From: Candidatus Melainabacteria bacterium
Lineage (GTDB): Bacteria > Cyanobacteriota > Vampirovibrionia > Gastranaerophilales > Gastranaerophilaceae
DNA: 64,000 nucleotides
Assembly: GCA_022009935.1 (NCBI GenBank)
Contig: CP091731.1
Span: 1,736,001 to 1,800,000 of the forward strand
Direction: 5' to 3'
Of the stretch, positions 23,940 through 33,499 are shown one piece after another. Under the pieces are notes generated by a model. The model did not search any database. It had not been told where the DNA came from and saw only the letters and a list, made by a program, of their open reading frames with translations. Numbering within the stretch: position 1 is the first letter of the stretch; every line of letters starts with the position of its first letter. Made by a program: the position numbers and the translations under genes.

Positions 23940-24323
23940 ATTAATAAAGCCAATTCAACCATTTGAATAAGAAAAAGCCTTATATGAGTGATTTTGTTAC
24001 CTGCAAAGCTCCTGCAGGTGGGTTAGCGCCTAAATACATTCCATTTCCGGCAATGAGGAGGATGTTCTTTGTAAAAATTGTCTATCCTTTTTGGATTTCG
24101 CAGTTTTTAACCAAAACCCATCATCCCCCCGGTCTACTTCGGTATTAAAAGAGCAACTTGTACCCTATTTATAAAAATGTAGGAACAAAATTGAACCCAT
24201 ATAAAGCTAATAAGATTATATCATTATTTTATTAAAAGTAAAATATATAAAACTTAATATTTTGTTTACTACTACAAAAAATGTGGAATTATAAGTTTGT
24301 AGGTAATTTGGAGAATTTGTAAA
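23940..24323. other. Intergenic region with a GC-rich 150-bp patch
   Basis: About 380 bases without a convincing gene. Bases 23996-24145 are much richer in GC (near 47%) than the surroundings and contain the 7-bp perfect inverted repeat ACCTGCA/TGCAGGT (loop AAGCTCC). A plus-strand frame at 23963-24148 has no ribosome-binding site. On the minus strand two overlapping frames read plausibly as protein (DDGFWLKTAKSKKDR, then GNGMYLGANPPAGALQVTK ending at 23980), so this could be a decayed or frameshifted gene end. The rest is AT-rich upstream DNA of the FliD-like gene. Confidence 0.35.
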
Positions 24324-27300
24324 ATGTCGTCATCCCCATTAAATTATAATCAATATGCAGCACAAGCTTTATGGGGTAGTTCATCAACTTCTGGGAATAG
24401 TTCGTTGCTTAGTATAATTAAGTCGAATATGCTTGATAAGGCAAATTCTCTAAACAAAAGTTTAATTTCAAGATATGAATCCCAAGCAAGCGAATTAACT
24501 AATAAAATTGGTCATCTTGACAATTTAAAATCGCAACTTGCAACTTTATCTACAAAAGCACAAAATTTAACAGGGTTAAAAAAATAGAGTAAATGCAAAT
24601 ATTAATGTGTCTTCTGGCAGTTCTTCACTTGTCACAATAACAAATGACTTTATAATAAAGGGGCAAGCGGCACGACCTGCCGGTGTTTCTTCAAAAAACA
24701 CATCTGCTGTTACCGTAGGAAATTATGAAGGAACTTTTGAAGCAGGTGATTATACAATAAAAGTTAATGGCAATGCTGTTTATGCAGAATCTACTGATAT
24801 TGGTTTCGACAAAATTAAATTTAGTGCCAGTCAGCTTGGTAGTCAAAAAAATATCTGAATTAGCAGGGTATAATATACAATCAGGTGGTGAAACTGTCAC
24901 TGTTCAAGTCGGTAGTAATAGTGCAGCAACTATTAATGTAAATAAAGATACGACGGTTAATCAATTTCTTAACCAGCTTTCCGGTCTCAATGGAATTACA
25001 ACAGCTTCAATTGGCTCAAATGGAAACATTAGCATTGAAATGAATACAGACTTAGGATATCAAAGTTTAAGCTTTTCAAGTTCAAACGAAAGCGGTAGAA
25101 GTGTTCTTGATGTCTTAGGTTTAGGCAATATAACCGGTAAGTTAAACGATGGAACTATTGATACATTAACATTTCAAGGATTTCATACTAATTTTGAAGA
25201 AGTTGGAATAACTGGTAATTTTAATCTTGCTTTTAACATCTCAGCAGATTCATATACCTCATCTGTTAATACAACTATTGGTGGTAAAAATATTTATGGA
25301 GATGAAATAACAGGAACGTCAAGATATGGTGGTGATCCTACTAGTTTAATATCAACAACTATCGTTAATCAAGATTCAATAAAAGTAAAAACAAGTTTAT
25401 ATAGTTTTACTGATACATATTATCGATATCAATTACATACAAATTTGGATGTATTACAAAGTGATATTGATTTAAGTATTTCAAATCATTATGATATGTC
25501 AAATTATACTATGGAAGTGATTCTTGATGAAAGCCAACTTGACAAATCACTAAGTAAAGGAACTACATATTCATATATTGATAAAAGCGGGGTAACACAT
25601 GGATATACTGTTCAAGCTAGAGATACTGTAAGTAAAGTTTTAAGTGAATTAGGTTTATTGACAGGTAATAGAGTCAATATAACAAATATTGAAGGTCGTA
25701 ATATTGATAATGCTTTTTTAACTGATTTATTGGGTGTTGATTTTAATACTCAAGTAATAGTCCTGAAGTTATAATTACATTTAATGCAAAAGAAGGAGAC
25801 AATGCACCACCTCAAATTAGTAATAAATTAACAGACTATTCCTATAGTAGTGAAAAACCATCTGAAAAAATATCGATAGGTGATTTAGTAATTACTATTG
25901 ATGGTGTTGACAATCGTTTTGTAATAAATAATGATACAACAGTTCAAGACTTTAAAACTTTTATGGCAACTCTTGGTTTTACTTATGACCCTTCGACAAG
26001 AGATTTTGTTGGAGGTCAAAATGGCAGAAAGATTGATGTTAGTGGTTCAAGCACGATTACTGGAATAATAAATCCTGTTATAAGTGAATATCAATATAAC
26101 GTTACAATTAAAAAAGATAAAAATGGAAATTATTATAAAAAATCTATATGCCTTGAGTGGGGTAGAAGGAGATGGAACAATAAAGATAAATGAAAATACA
26201 ATCAATATAAGACAAAGTTGGTCAATAAATGACCTAATAAGCGTAATCAATGGTGCTGAAGCTGGTGTAGAAGCTGGTGTAGAAGGTGGTGTAGAAGCTT
26301 CTTTCAGTAACTACTATAATAAGTTAAAAATTACTAGAACTGATGGTTATTTAAGCTATATTGATTTTAAAGCAACAGATAGTAATTCGCAAATTTTATT
26401 AAGTAATTTAAATTTTATTACACAAAATATCGATTTATCATATAACACTAATAAAAATAATCAATATTTACCGGATGGTGTTTTAATAACTGTTACAAAA
26501 GATGATAAGACTTATAATATTGGAAATATTACAAGTTCTAATAATGAATTTGGGCGTTCTTTTTGCAACTATAGTAAAAAATATGTCAGCAAATGATTCA
26601 AATGTTATGCTTGGTTCTTTTAATATTGATATAAGTAAATTAGGTGAGCATATTGTAACTGTTAATGAAGCAACTGCAGCAATACCTGATATAACAGTTG
26701 CCAATCTTTCAGGTGCAACAAATTATATTGAAATGGTTGAAAAAATAGGCACACTAACCAGCAATAATTATAATCTTAAAATAACAAAAATAAGTGATAC
26801 TCAAATGCAAATTTCAAGAACTGATAATAATGGCAATGATTTAGGAACTAAGATTATTGAAAAAGAAGCATCTGATGATAAATTTTATTATACAATAAGT
26901 CAATATGATGAAAATGGAAAAGAAAAGGGAAGCGTTACTTTTGAAGTCAAAAATGACGATTTTAATATCGGAGATAACTATACAAGGACTACAAATGTTA
27001 AAATTGAAGCGACAACAAGTGAAGGTGGCTCACTTGACGGTATTGATGATGTAATAAATAGTGTTAATGAACAAATTGATGAAAATAATAAAAAAATTAT
27101 CAATGAATTTGTGAGTGTATATAATAATGTAGCAAAAAGAGATGAGTAAGATAAATAAACTTTCAAGCTCTTCAACTTCATATTCAGATAAATTAACTAT
27201 TAGTGAACTTATGAAAAGCTTCAACAATACAATTAATCAAGTAGACACAACCTATGGGTCAACAATTGGTTTAACCTTTAGTTATGATAGCAATTTAAAT

Positions 27301-27613
27301 ACATCAGTTTTAAAATTAGATACTGATAAATTTTTGTCTGCTTTAGATACAAACACAGAAACTGTCACAAATTATTTATCAAAAGTATCAGAAAAAATCA
27401 CGTCATCAATTGACTTATTTGTTAAAAAGTAAGTTTGCAAGTATGTATTCAACCAGTAATTTGAAGCTTGATGAATATAATAATAAAATTTCATCATTAA
27501 AGTCTAAAAATGACGAACTTATGACTAAATTGGAAGCTGATTATAAACTAATTGAACAACTTTTCAATCAGTCTTCAAATCAATATAGTGAGTTATTTTC
27601 TGCATTATTATAA
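24324..27613 (+). CDS. fliD: FliD-like flagellar filament cap protein (hook-associated protein 2)
   Basis: FliD caps the filament tip and helps flagellin fold in place. The first 90 residues are a helical coiled-coil-like segment (LNKSLISRYESQASELTNK ... LDNLKSQLATLS). A long Ser/Thr/Asn-rich beta middle follows, with motifs typical of the FliD D2-D3 region (TVNQFLNQLSGLNGITTASI, LGLGNITGKL). The C-terminus reads INEFVSVYNNV, ISELMKSFNNTINQ, TDKFLSALDTNTETVTNYL and a final helix KNDELMTKLEADYKLIEQLF, like FliD domains D0-D1. About 1,095 residues, roughly twice the usual length, because of an expanded middle. Frame breaks near 24586, 24850, 25760, 26170, 26570, 27140 and 27420. No other flagellar gene is adjacent; flagellin is at 43-44 kb. 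Confidence 0.65.
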
Positions 27614-27660
27614 AGTTTAAAAAGTTGACAATAAATTAATATAAAGCTAAAATTAAACTT

Positions 27661-28110
27661 ATGGTTTCAAATCAAACAAAGAAAAAAAATATCAGCAAGC
27701 TTGGAAGACTATTTGGAAGCTATATATTTAATTATTGAAGAAAAACAGGCTGTTAAAGTTGTTGAAATTGCAAGGTTTCTAAATGTGGGGCGTTCGTCTG
27801 TCACTGAAGCTTTAAAATCACTTGCAAGCAAAGGGCTTGTCAACTATGGACGCTATGACGTTTTAACTTTGACATCAAGTGGTGAAAAGATTGCTAAAAA
27901 AGTTATTAAAAACATAAAATTTTATATAACTTCTTTAAAAATGTTTTAAACTTAAATGAAGAAGAAGCCAACCAAAATGCTTGTCAAATAGAGCATATTA
28001 TATCTGAAGATGCATTTAATAAATTTACAAAATATATTGAATTTAATGAAACATACTCAAAAAATAATGATGAATATTTAAAAAATTTAAAAGATTTTAT
28101 GGAAAAATAA
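27661..28110 (+). CDS. DtxR/MntR-family metal-dependent transcriptional regulator
   Basis: DNA-binding repressor that senses Fe2+ or Mn2+. Winged-helix: LEDYLEAIYLIIEEKQAVKV, IARFLNVGRSSVTEALKSLA as the recognition helix, and GLVNYGRYDVLTLTSSG as the wing. The dimerisation and metal part follows across a break: an HKIL-like helix, NLNEEEANQNACQIEHIISE with the conserved Glu, Cys/Glu and His ligands, then the end KDFMEK. About 145 residues, MntR-like, without the SH3-like domain of DtxR. Frame breaks near 27695 and 27935. It is convergent with adhE and overlaps its end by 14 bases. Its target is unknown; no metal transporter is nearby. Confidence 0.8.
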
Positions 28111-30709
28111 GTTTTTTATATATTCCCCAATAAGCATCAATTAAAATTTGTTTTAATTCTTCTATCAAAGGATAAACAGGATTTGCTGTTGTGCATTGGT
28201 CGTCAAATGCGAGAAAAGCAATTTCATCAAGTTTTGAATAAAACTGTTTTTCTTCTATTCCATAATCTTTTATTGACAAAGGTAAATCGATGTCAATTTT
28301 AAGTTTTTGTATTTCTCTAATTAAATTATCAACTTTATTTGTTTCATTTTCTCCATCAATACAAAGTTCATCGGCAATTTGACAATATCTGTTTAAAGCA
28401 TCAGGATATTTGTATTGAGGGAAAAGTCCCATTTTAGTAGGACAAACGTTTGAGTTGTATTTAATAACCTGGCATATAAGACAAGAATTGGCAACACCAT
28501 GTGGGATGTTAAATGCAGCCCCGAGTTTGTGAGCAAGCGAATGACAAATGCCAAGAAACGAGTTTGCAAAAGCCATACCTGAAATTGTTGCAGCATAGTG
28601 CATTTTTTCACGTGCAACAGGGTCACATTTGCCATTGTCATAAGAGCGTTTAAGATATTTGAATATAAGTTTTATCGCTTCAAGTGCATTTGAATTGGTG
28701 AAATTAGTAGCCAATATACTTGTATATGCTTCAATTGAATGAACTAAAGCATCAAATCCTGATGAGGCTGTCAATTTTTTAGGCATATTGTCAACAAAAT
28801 TTGGGTCAATAATTGCCATATTTGGTGTGAGAGAATAATCGGCTATGGCGTATTTTATGTGAGAGTCTATATCTGTTATTATAGTAAAAGGAGTAACTTC
28901 AGACCCTGTTCCTGATGTTGTTGGGATAGCCACAAACATAGCCTTTTTGCCTAATGGCTCAATTTTGCATATTCTTTTTACGTATATCCATAAAACGAAG
29001 TGCTATATCGTTAAATTGTGTTTGTTCCTGTTCAAATAACAACCATACGAGTTTTGCTGCATCAATAGGTGAGCCTCCGCCAAGTGCTATTATTACATCC
29101 GGTTCGTATGAAAAAGCTATATTTAAAGCTTCATTAACAGTGGATATATCAGGATCCGGTTTTACGTCAAAAATATTTGATAGTCAACATTAATATCTTC
29201 TAATACTTTTGTAATATTAAAAACGACTCCCTCATTAAACAAAAATCTATCAGTAATAATAAAAGCTCTTTTCTTGTTCTTTAATTCACGAAGTGCAAGG
29301 TCAACAGCACCACGTTTAAAAATATATTTTAGGCGGCAATTGCTGCCAGAGCATGTTTTCTCGCCTAATTGCAACGGTTTTATAGTTAAGAAGATGTTTA
29401 ATGCTTACATTTTCGCTTGTTGAATTTTTGCCCCAAGATCCACAACCTAAAAGTTAATGAAGGGTCAAGTTTAAAGTTATATATATCTCCTATTGCACCG
29501 TGAGATGATGGAGAGTTTATTATTATACGACCTGTGTTTAAATTTTCGCTAAAATAATTTATCCTGTCATCAAATCGGCAATCTGTGTGCAAAGAGGATG
29601 TGTGCCCTTTTCCTGCAAGATTGACAAGGCTTTTAGCAATTTCAACTCCGTTTTCAAAATCAGCTGCTTTGTATAGTGCTATAACAGGTGAAAGTTTTTC
29701 AAGAGAAAATGGTTCATTTTTTGAAATAAGTGTAGTTTCTCCAACAAGCAATTTTGTATTTTGAGGAACATCAATTCCTGCCATTTGGGCAATTTTGCAA
29801 GCACTTTGACCGACTATTTTAGGGTTAAGTTTGCCATCAACAAACATAGTATTTGAAACTTTTTGTTTCTCCTGGTCATTTAAAATGTGACAGCATCTAT
29901 ATTTCAATTCTTCAACCACTTGATTATAAACACTTTCGACCGCAATCACAGATTGTTCTGAAGCACATATCATACCGTTGTCAAAAGTTTTTGAAAGTAT
30001 AATTGAAGATATAGCTTGCCTTATATCAGCTTTTTCATCAATTAGCGCAGGAACATTTCCGGGGCCGACTCCAAGAGCAGGTTTGCCACTTGAATAAGCA
30101 GCTTTCACCATATTTTGGTCTGCCTGTAGCCAAAATAACATCAACATCTTTGTGATGCATTAAAGCGTTGGATAAATCAATTGTCGGGTTTTCAATCCAA
30201 CCTATAATGTTATTGGGTGCTCCGGCTTCAATTGCTGCATTTAGAATAATATTGCAAGCTTCAATTGTTGAATTTTTAGCATTAGGATGAGGTGAAAAAA
30301 TTATTCCGTTTCTTGTTTTTAATGCTATTAATGATTTAAATATAGCTGTCGATGTAGGATTTGTTGTGGGTACAATTCCTGCAATAATACCAAGCGGCTC
30401 GGCTATTATTTTTATGCCGTTAACTCTATCGCAATGTATTTCACCACAAGTTTTTACACATTTATATTTGTTATAAACAAACTCTGAAGCAAAATGGTTT
30501 TTAATAACCTTATCTTCCATAATTCCCATTTTTGTTTCATCAATTGCCATTTGTGCTAAAGGTATTCTCATTTCATTTGCTTTTTTGGCTGCATAAAAAA
30601 TATTTTATCCACTTCATTTTGGCTAAATTTTGAATATATTTTTTGAGCTTCTTTAACTTTTTTCAATTAAGTTATCAAGTTCTCTTATTTCATTTTGATT
30701 ATTGTCCAT
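28097..30709 (-). CDS. adhE: Bifunctional acetaldehyde-CoA/alcohol dehydrogenase
   Basis: Converts acetyl-CoA to acetaldehyde and then ethanol, regenerating NAD+ in fermentation; the family forms cytoplasmic spirosomes. N-terminal aldehyde dehydrogenase half: IIAEPLGIIAGIVPTTNPTS, NIIGWIENPT, DVILATGG, LGVGPGNVPALID and FDNGMICASEQS with the catalytic cysteine. After a linker comes the iron-type alcohol dehydrogenase half: GGGSPIDAAK region near 29070, FVAIPTTSGTGSEVTPFT, and the iron-binding FLGICHSLAHKLGA and IPHGVANSCLICQV. About 870 residues, full length. ATG at 30709 with AAGG upstream. Frame breaks at about 30660, 30590, 30130, 29450, 29390, 29190, 29160 and 28945. It runs away from the toxin-antitoxin-like locus. 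Confidence 0.94.
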
Positions 30710-30887
30710 TTTTGATAAACCTTAATAATTGTGTCTCTATTTTGTGAGTTTATCATTTGCATATTTTTATTTTAAGCTCAACATCGGTAATTTTTTAGAG
30801 CAATGTTATTTAAGCTTTTTTTCAAAAGCAGTTAGTTTTGTATACATTATTTTATAAATTAATTATTTTATTTTCATTAAATTGATA

Positions 30888-31033
30888 ATGCGAGCATTTG
30901 CCTATCGAAATGGGCTTGAGCCATCAAGTATGAGTCGCCTTGAAAAAGGGCTTGGTAACCAAAATATTTAAGTTTGTTGCAAATTGCAAAATCTTTAAAA
31001 ATGGATTTAACACTTGAAACAAAATCCAATTGA
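30888..31033 (+). pseudogene. Truncated HTH (XRE-type) regulator remnant
   Basis: Short frame reading AYRNGLEPSSMSRLEKGLGN and, after adding one C near 30950, PKYLSLLQIAKSLKMDLTLE. This is the C-terminal three-quarters of an XRE-type helix-turn-helix: recognition helix SSMSRLEKG, then the NPKYLSLLQIA helix. The usual first helix is short or missing and no ribosome-binding site is seen, so it is probably a truncated copy. Its last codons overlap the -35 box of the element that follows. A genuine small regulator starting at the ATG cannot be excluded. Confidence 0.5.
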
Positions 31034-31042
31034 TTGTATAAT
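31014..31042 (+). promoter_or_regulatory. Sigma-70 promoter, plus strand, element copy 1
   Basis: TTGAAA (31014-31019), a spacer of exactly 17, TATAAT (31037-31042). The predicted transcript would begin near 31049, at the start of the structured element, antisense to the small peptide gene. Confidence 0.75.
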
Positions 31043-31048
31043 AAAAGG

Positions 31049-31298
31049 GTAGGGCGTTAAATCAACGTCAATTGATTTAACATTTAGTTTCTACAGATGG
31101 TTTATATTAGAGCTTTAATTATCAAATAGATAATTAAAAGCTCTATACTATTTTTACTTGCTATTTTAATTAGCAAAAATAGAATAAGTATTTTAACCAT
31201 ACGCAAGCACCTCCTTTCTTCATTTTTTATTTAACAAATAAGATGTAAGAAGAGGAGTATTTGCATATTGTAGAAACTAAACCCTACCTTTTTTTTAA
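31049..31298 (+). ncRNA. Candidate antisense/structured RNA, element copy 1
   Basis: The plus-strand product of this 250-base unit would fold with its ends paired: GTAGGG with CCCTAC, then TTTAGTTTCTACA with TGTAGAAACTAAA, then ATGGTT with AACCAT. Inside are hairpins GTTAAATCAA/TTGATTTAAC, a 15-bp stem at 31109-31144, and CTATTTTT..GCTA/TAGC..AAAATAG. CCCTACC is followed by T8, so the closing stem doubles as a terminator. The second copy has paired changes in two stems, which supports RNA folding. No known RNA family was recognised. The same helices can form in the minus-strand transcript. Confidence 0.6.
31102..31200 (-). CDS. Small hydrophobic peptide, candidate type I toxin, copy 1
   Basis: A 32-residue frame starting MVKILILFLLIKIAS, with a single hydrophobic segment and a few Lys/Asn, the size and make-up of type I toxins such as Fst, Ldr or AapA. 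AAAGGAGGTG, a near-perfect Shine-Dalgarno, ends 8 bases before the ATG. A TTTACA-N17-TATAAT promoter lies about 120 bases upstream on the same strand. A plus-strand promoter drives an RNA across the whole gene from the other side. The peptide is conserved in copy 2: the first 21 residues are identical and the tail differs but stays hydrophobic. No known family match can be claimed. Confidence 0.6.
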   Translation of the reverse strand: MVKILILFLLIKIASKNSIELLIIYLIIKALI

Positions 31299-31319
31299 TT
31301 TTGAATGTGCGATAAAATT

Positions 31320-31348
31320 ATTATACTGAAAATATGTATAAGTGTAAA
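31320..31348 (-). promoter_or_regulatory. Sigma-70 promoter, minus strand, peptide copy 1
   Basis: Read on the minus strand: TTTACA (31348-31343), spacer 17, TATAAT (31325-31320). It would yield an mRNA with a leader of about 110 bases containing GGTAGGGTTTAGTTTCTACA, which can pair with the 3' end beyond the peptide gene. Confidence 0.65.
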
Positions 31349-31361
31349 GATTAAACATATA

Positions 31362-31388
31362 TTGAAAAAATAAAAAAAATGATATAAT
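31362..31388 (+). promoter_or_regulatory. Sigma-70-like promoter, plus strand, element copy 2
   Basis: TTGAAA (31362-31367) and TATAAT (31383-31388) separated by 15 bases made of A6 and A8 runs. Lost A's in these runs could explain the short spacer, since copy 1 has 17. Confidence 0.5.
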
Positions 31389-31393
31389 AAAGA

Positions 31394-31642
31394 GTAGGGC
31401 GTTAAATTCGGTTGGAGCCGATTTAACATTTAGTTTCTACAGATGGTTATTTTTTTAGAGCATTTATTATCAATAGGATAATAAATAGCTCTATACTATT
31501 TTTACTTGCTATTTTAATTAGCAAAAATAGAATAAGTATTTTAACCATACGCAAGCACCTCCTTTCTTCGTTTTTTATTTAACAAATAAGATGTAAGAAG
31601 AGGAGTATTTGCATACTGTAGAAACTAAACCCTACCATATTT
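31394..31642 (+). ncRNA. Candidate antisense/structured RNA, element copy 2
   Basis: Tandem copy of the 31049 element, 345 bases downstream. The end-pairing GTAGGG/CCCTAC, the TTTAGTTTCTACA stem and the AACCAT pairing are unchanged. The first hairpin has changed from CAA/TTG to CGG/CCG at its tip. The second stem has changed from TTTAATTATC/GATAATTAAA to ATTTATTATC/GATAATAAAT. Both are compensatory. The T tract after CCCTACC is interrupted here (ATATTTAATTTT), so termination may be weaker. Confidence 0.58.
31447..31548 (-). CDS. Small hydrophobic peptide, candidate type I toxin, copy 2
   Basis: A 33-residue frame, the twin of 31102-31200, with the same AAAGGAGGTG and the same start MVKILILFLLIKIAS. 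The C-terminal part reads ELFIILLIINALKK instead of ELLIIYLIIKALI: different residues, same hydrophobic character, now ending in two lysines. Keeping an open frame and ribosome-binding site in both copies while the bases drift supports coding. A shadow of the RNA hairpins remains possible because the same bases form conserved stems. Confidence 0.58.
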   Translation of the reverse strand: MVKILILFLLIKIASKNSIELFIILLIINALKK

Positions 31643-31665
31643 AATTTTGAATGTGCGATAAAATA

Positions 31666-31695
31666 ATTATAACTGAAAATATATATAAGTGTAAA
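31666..31695 (-). promoter_or_regulatory. Sigma-70-like promoter, minus strand, peptide copy 2
   Basis: Minus-strand TTTACA (31695-31690), spacer 18, TATAAT (31671-31666), matching the copy 1 promoter with one base more. The flanking sequence is also repeated, so the duplicated unit includes promoter and gene. Confidence 0.6.
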
Positions 31696-31751
31696 GATTT
31701 AGTTTTGTTATTGCTAGTGAGAGCTTTAAATTTTTGTTGTATAATAAAGTT

Positions 31752-32214
31752 ATGGATGAGAATTTTAATATAGTATTGGTTGAACCTGAAATACCTCAAA
31801 ATACAGGTAATATTGCCCGCCTTTGTGCTTGCACGGGATGCAATTTATATATTGCAGGCAAGCCGGGGTTTTTAATGACTGACAAGCATATGAAACGTTC
31901 CGGACTTGATTATTGGGATAAGCTAAACTTGATAAAAGTTGACACATTAGAGGAGCTAATTGATAACAATAAAAATTCAAATTTTTATTTTTTAACCACA
32001 AAATCGGAAAAAAGATACACAGGTATAAAATTTAAAAAAGGTGATTTTTTGGTGTTTGGATCTGAAACTCGTGGGTTGAATGAAGAACTTTTGAAAAAAT
32101 ATAGTGAAAAATGCAATCACAATACCAATGAAAGCAGACACAAGAAGCCTAAATCTTTCAAATTCCGTTGCGATTGTAACTTATGAGGCTATACGTCAAA
32201 ATGGATTGTTATAA
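31752..32214 (+). CDS. trmL: tRNA (cytidine/uridine-34-2'-O)-methyltransferase
   Basis: SPOUT methyltransferase that methylates the ribose of the wobble base in tRNA-Leu. Seen: IVLVEPEIPQNTGNIARLCA, LDYWDKLNL, the SAM-knot segments FLVFGSETRGL and, across a frame break near 32110, ITIPMKADTRSLNLSNSVAI. About 153 residues, normal length. I start it at the ATG at 31752 rather than the in-frame TTG at 31734. A TATAAT at 31740-31745 lies only 6 bases before that ATG and there is no ribosome-binding site, so the message may be leaderless. The end overlaps the nnrD start by 14 bases. Confidence 0.9.
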
Positions 32215-33149
32215 TATTGATGAAAATCTTGTAAAAAGCTTTTTTACCTAAACGTAAACGCAATTCACACAAAGGAACCTATGGGCATGTTTTGAATATT
32301 GCAGGTTCAAATGAATATCGAGGTGCTGCGTATCTTTCATCAATAGGTGCCTTTTAAAGCAGGTTGCGGGATGGTTACACTTGCGGCTACGGATAAAGTT
32401 ATTGATGTTGTTTCAAATTATAACCCAATGATAATATACTTGTCTTTGGCGAATGTAAGTAATCCGTTTGCAAAATTTTATAATTTAAAAAAAATACTTA
32501 AATATATAGATAAATATAGCGTTGTAACAATAGGTTGCGGTCTTGGCATGAAAAGTGCAAGTGTTTTTCTTGTGAAAAAAATTGCTGAAAGCATTGCAAA
32601 ATACCAATATTCCGTTTGTTATTGATGCTGATGCAATAAATATAATAGCAAAAAAGAAAATAAATGTTATTCCCAAAATTCTATAATAACGCCACATCCC
32701 AAAGAACTTTCCAGACTTTTAAATATTGGCGTTGAAGATATCCAAAAAATAGGATTGAGACGGCAATTGAAGCTTCAAAAAATATAATTGTATTACTTTG
32801 TTAAAAGGTGAAAACACGGTAATTTCAAATGAAACAGGTGAAAAGGTATATATTAACGCAACAGGCAACAGTGCACTTTCAAAAGCAGGCTCGGGAGATG
32901 TTTTATCAGGCATGATCTCAGGCTTTTTAGCACAAATGATTAATGATTTTGAAGATAAAGAAAAAAATTAGTGAAAAAATTATAAAAGCAGCAATTGTTG
33001 GAACATATCTTCACGGCAAGGCTGCAGAAGCTGCAACAACTGATATGAGCCCACATTCAGTCTTGCAAGAGGACATAATAAATAGTATAGGCGGTCAGAT
33101 AAAAAGCTATTATAACTATTGCAAAAATATATTAATTGTGTTAATATAA
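32201..33149 (+). CDS. nnrD: ADP-dependent NAD(P)H-hydrate dehydratase (YjeF C-terminal domain type)
   Basis: Repairs damaged NADH/NADPH hydrates using ADP. It belongs to the ribokinase-like YjeF_C family. Seen: KRKRNSHKGTYGHVLNIAGS, YLSSIGALKAGCGMVTLA, VTIGCGLGM, FVIDADAIN, ITPHPKELSRLL and the signature NATGNSALSKAGSGDVLSGM with catalytic GSGD. C-terminal helices follow (VGTYLHGKAAEAA). About 310 residues. It is the dehydratase alone, without the fused NnrE epimerase domain. The ATG at 32201 overlaps trmL, pointing to translational coupling. Frame breaks near 32245, 32355, 32600, 32680 and 32760-32800. Confidence 0.88.
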
Positions 33150-33215
33150 ATAGGTGCTCAATGATGGTTATGCAATTTGTCATGACCTGAATAAGTTGGT
33201 AAAGGGGGCTTGATT

Positions 33216-33499
33216 ATGAACTTAAGTTTAATAAATGGTAATAATCAAAGGAATATTGAATGTCAACCGCTTCGTAATGGTATGGCTGTACAACCACTAC
33301 GAGGTAAAGCAGTGCAAAATCCAAGTTTTGCAAGCGCAAATGGTTCAAATAATTCTGTATCTCAAAAGATTATGCTGAATTACAAGCAAAATATGATTTG
33401 GCTTGCCGTATTATTGCCTCACAGCGTTTGGACGCACAAAAAATCAACAGGCAACTAAATCACTTAATTATCTTGCATAAAAATGGTAACAAACGATAA
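33216..33499 (+). CDS. Small protein of unknown function between nnrD and dprA
   Basis: Not recognised. The start MNLSLINGNNQRNIECQPLR lies behind AAAGGGGG. A polar, low-complexity first half (VQPLRGKAVQNPSFASANGS) is followed, after a frame break near 33368, by a charged helix DYAELQAKYDLACRIIASQR and LDAQKINRQLNHLIILHK. About 94 residues. Its end overlaps the dprA ATG by 17 bases, so it is probably co-translated with dprA. No signal peptide or membrane segment. Confidence 0.6.

Noticed and set aside
23996..24080. c-di-GMP (GEMM) riboswitch upstream of the FliD-like gene
   Set aside because: A GCAAAG piece and GC-rich hairpin are present, but the conserved core and the tetraloop arrangement could not be laid out.
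23963..24148. Plus-strand 61-residue ORF in the GC-rich patch
   Set aside because: No ribosome-binding site and an unlikely composition; the minus strand reads more like protein. It is reported only as an unexplained region.
31049..31642. Retron msr/msd or a group II intron fragment
   Set aside because: The paired ends of each unit suggested a retron, but no reverse transcriptase frame exists nearby and each unit has its own promoters and peptide gene.
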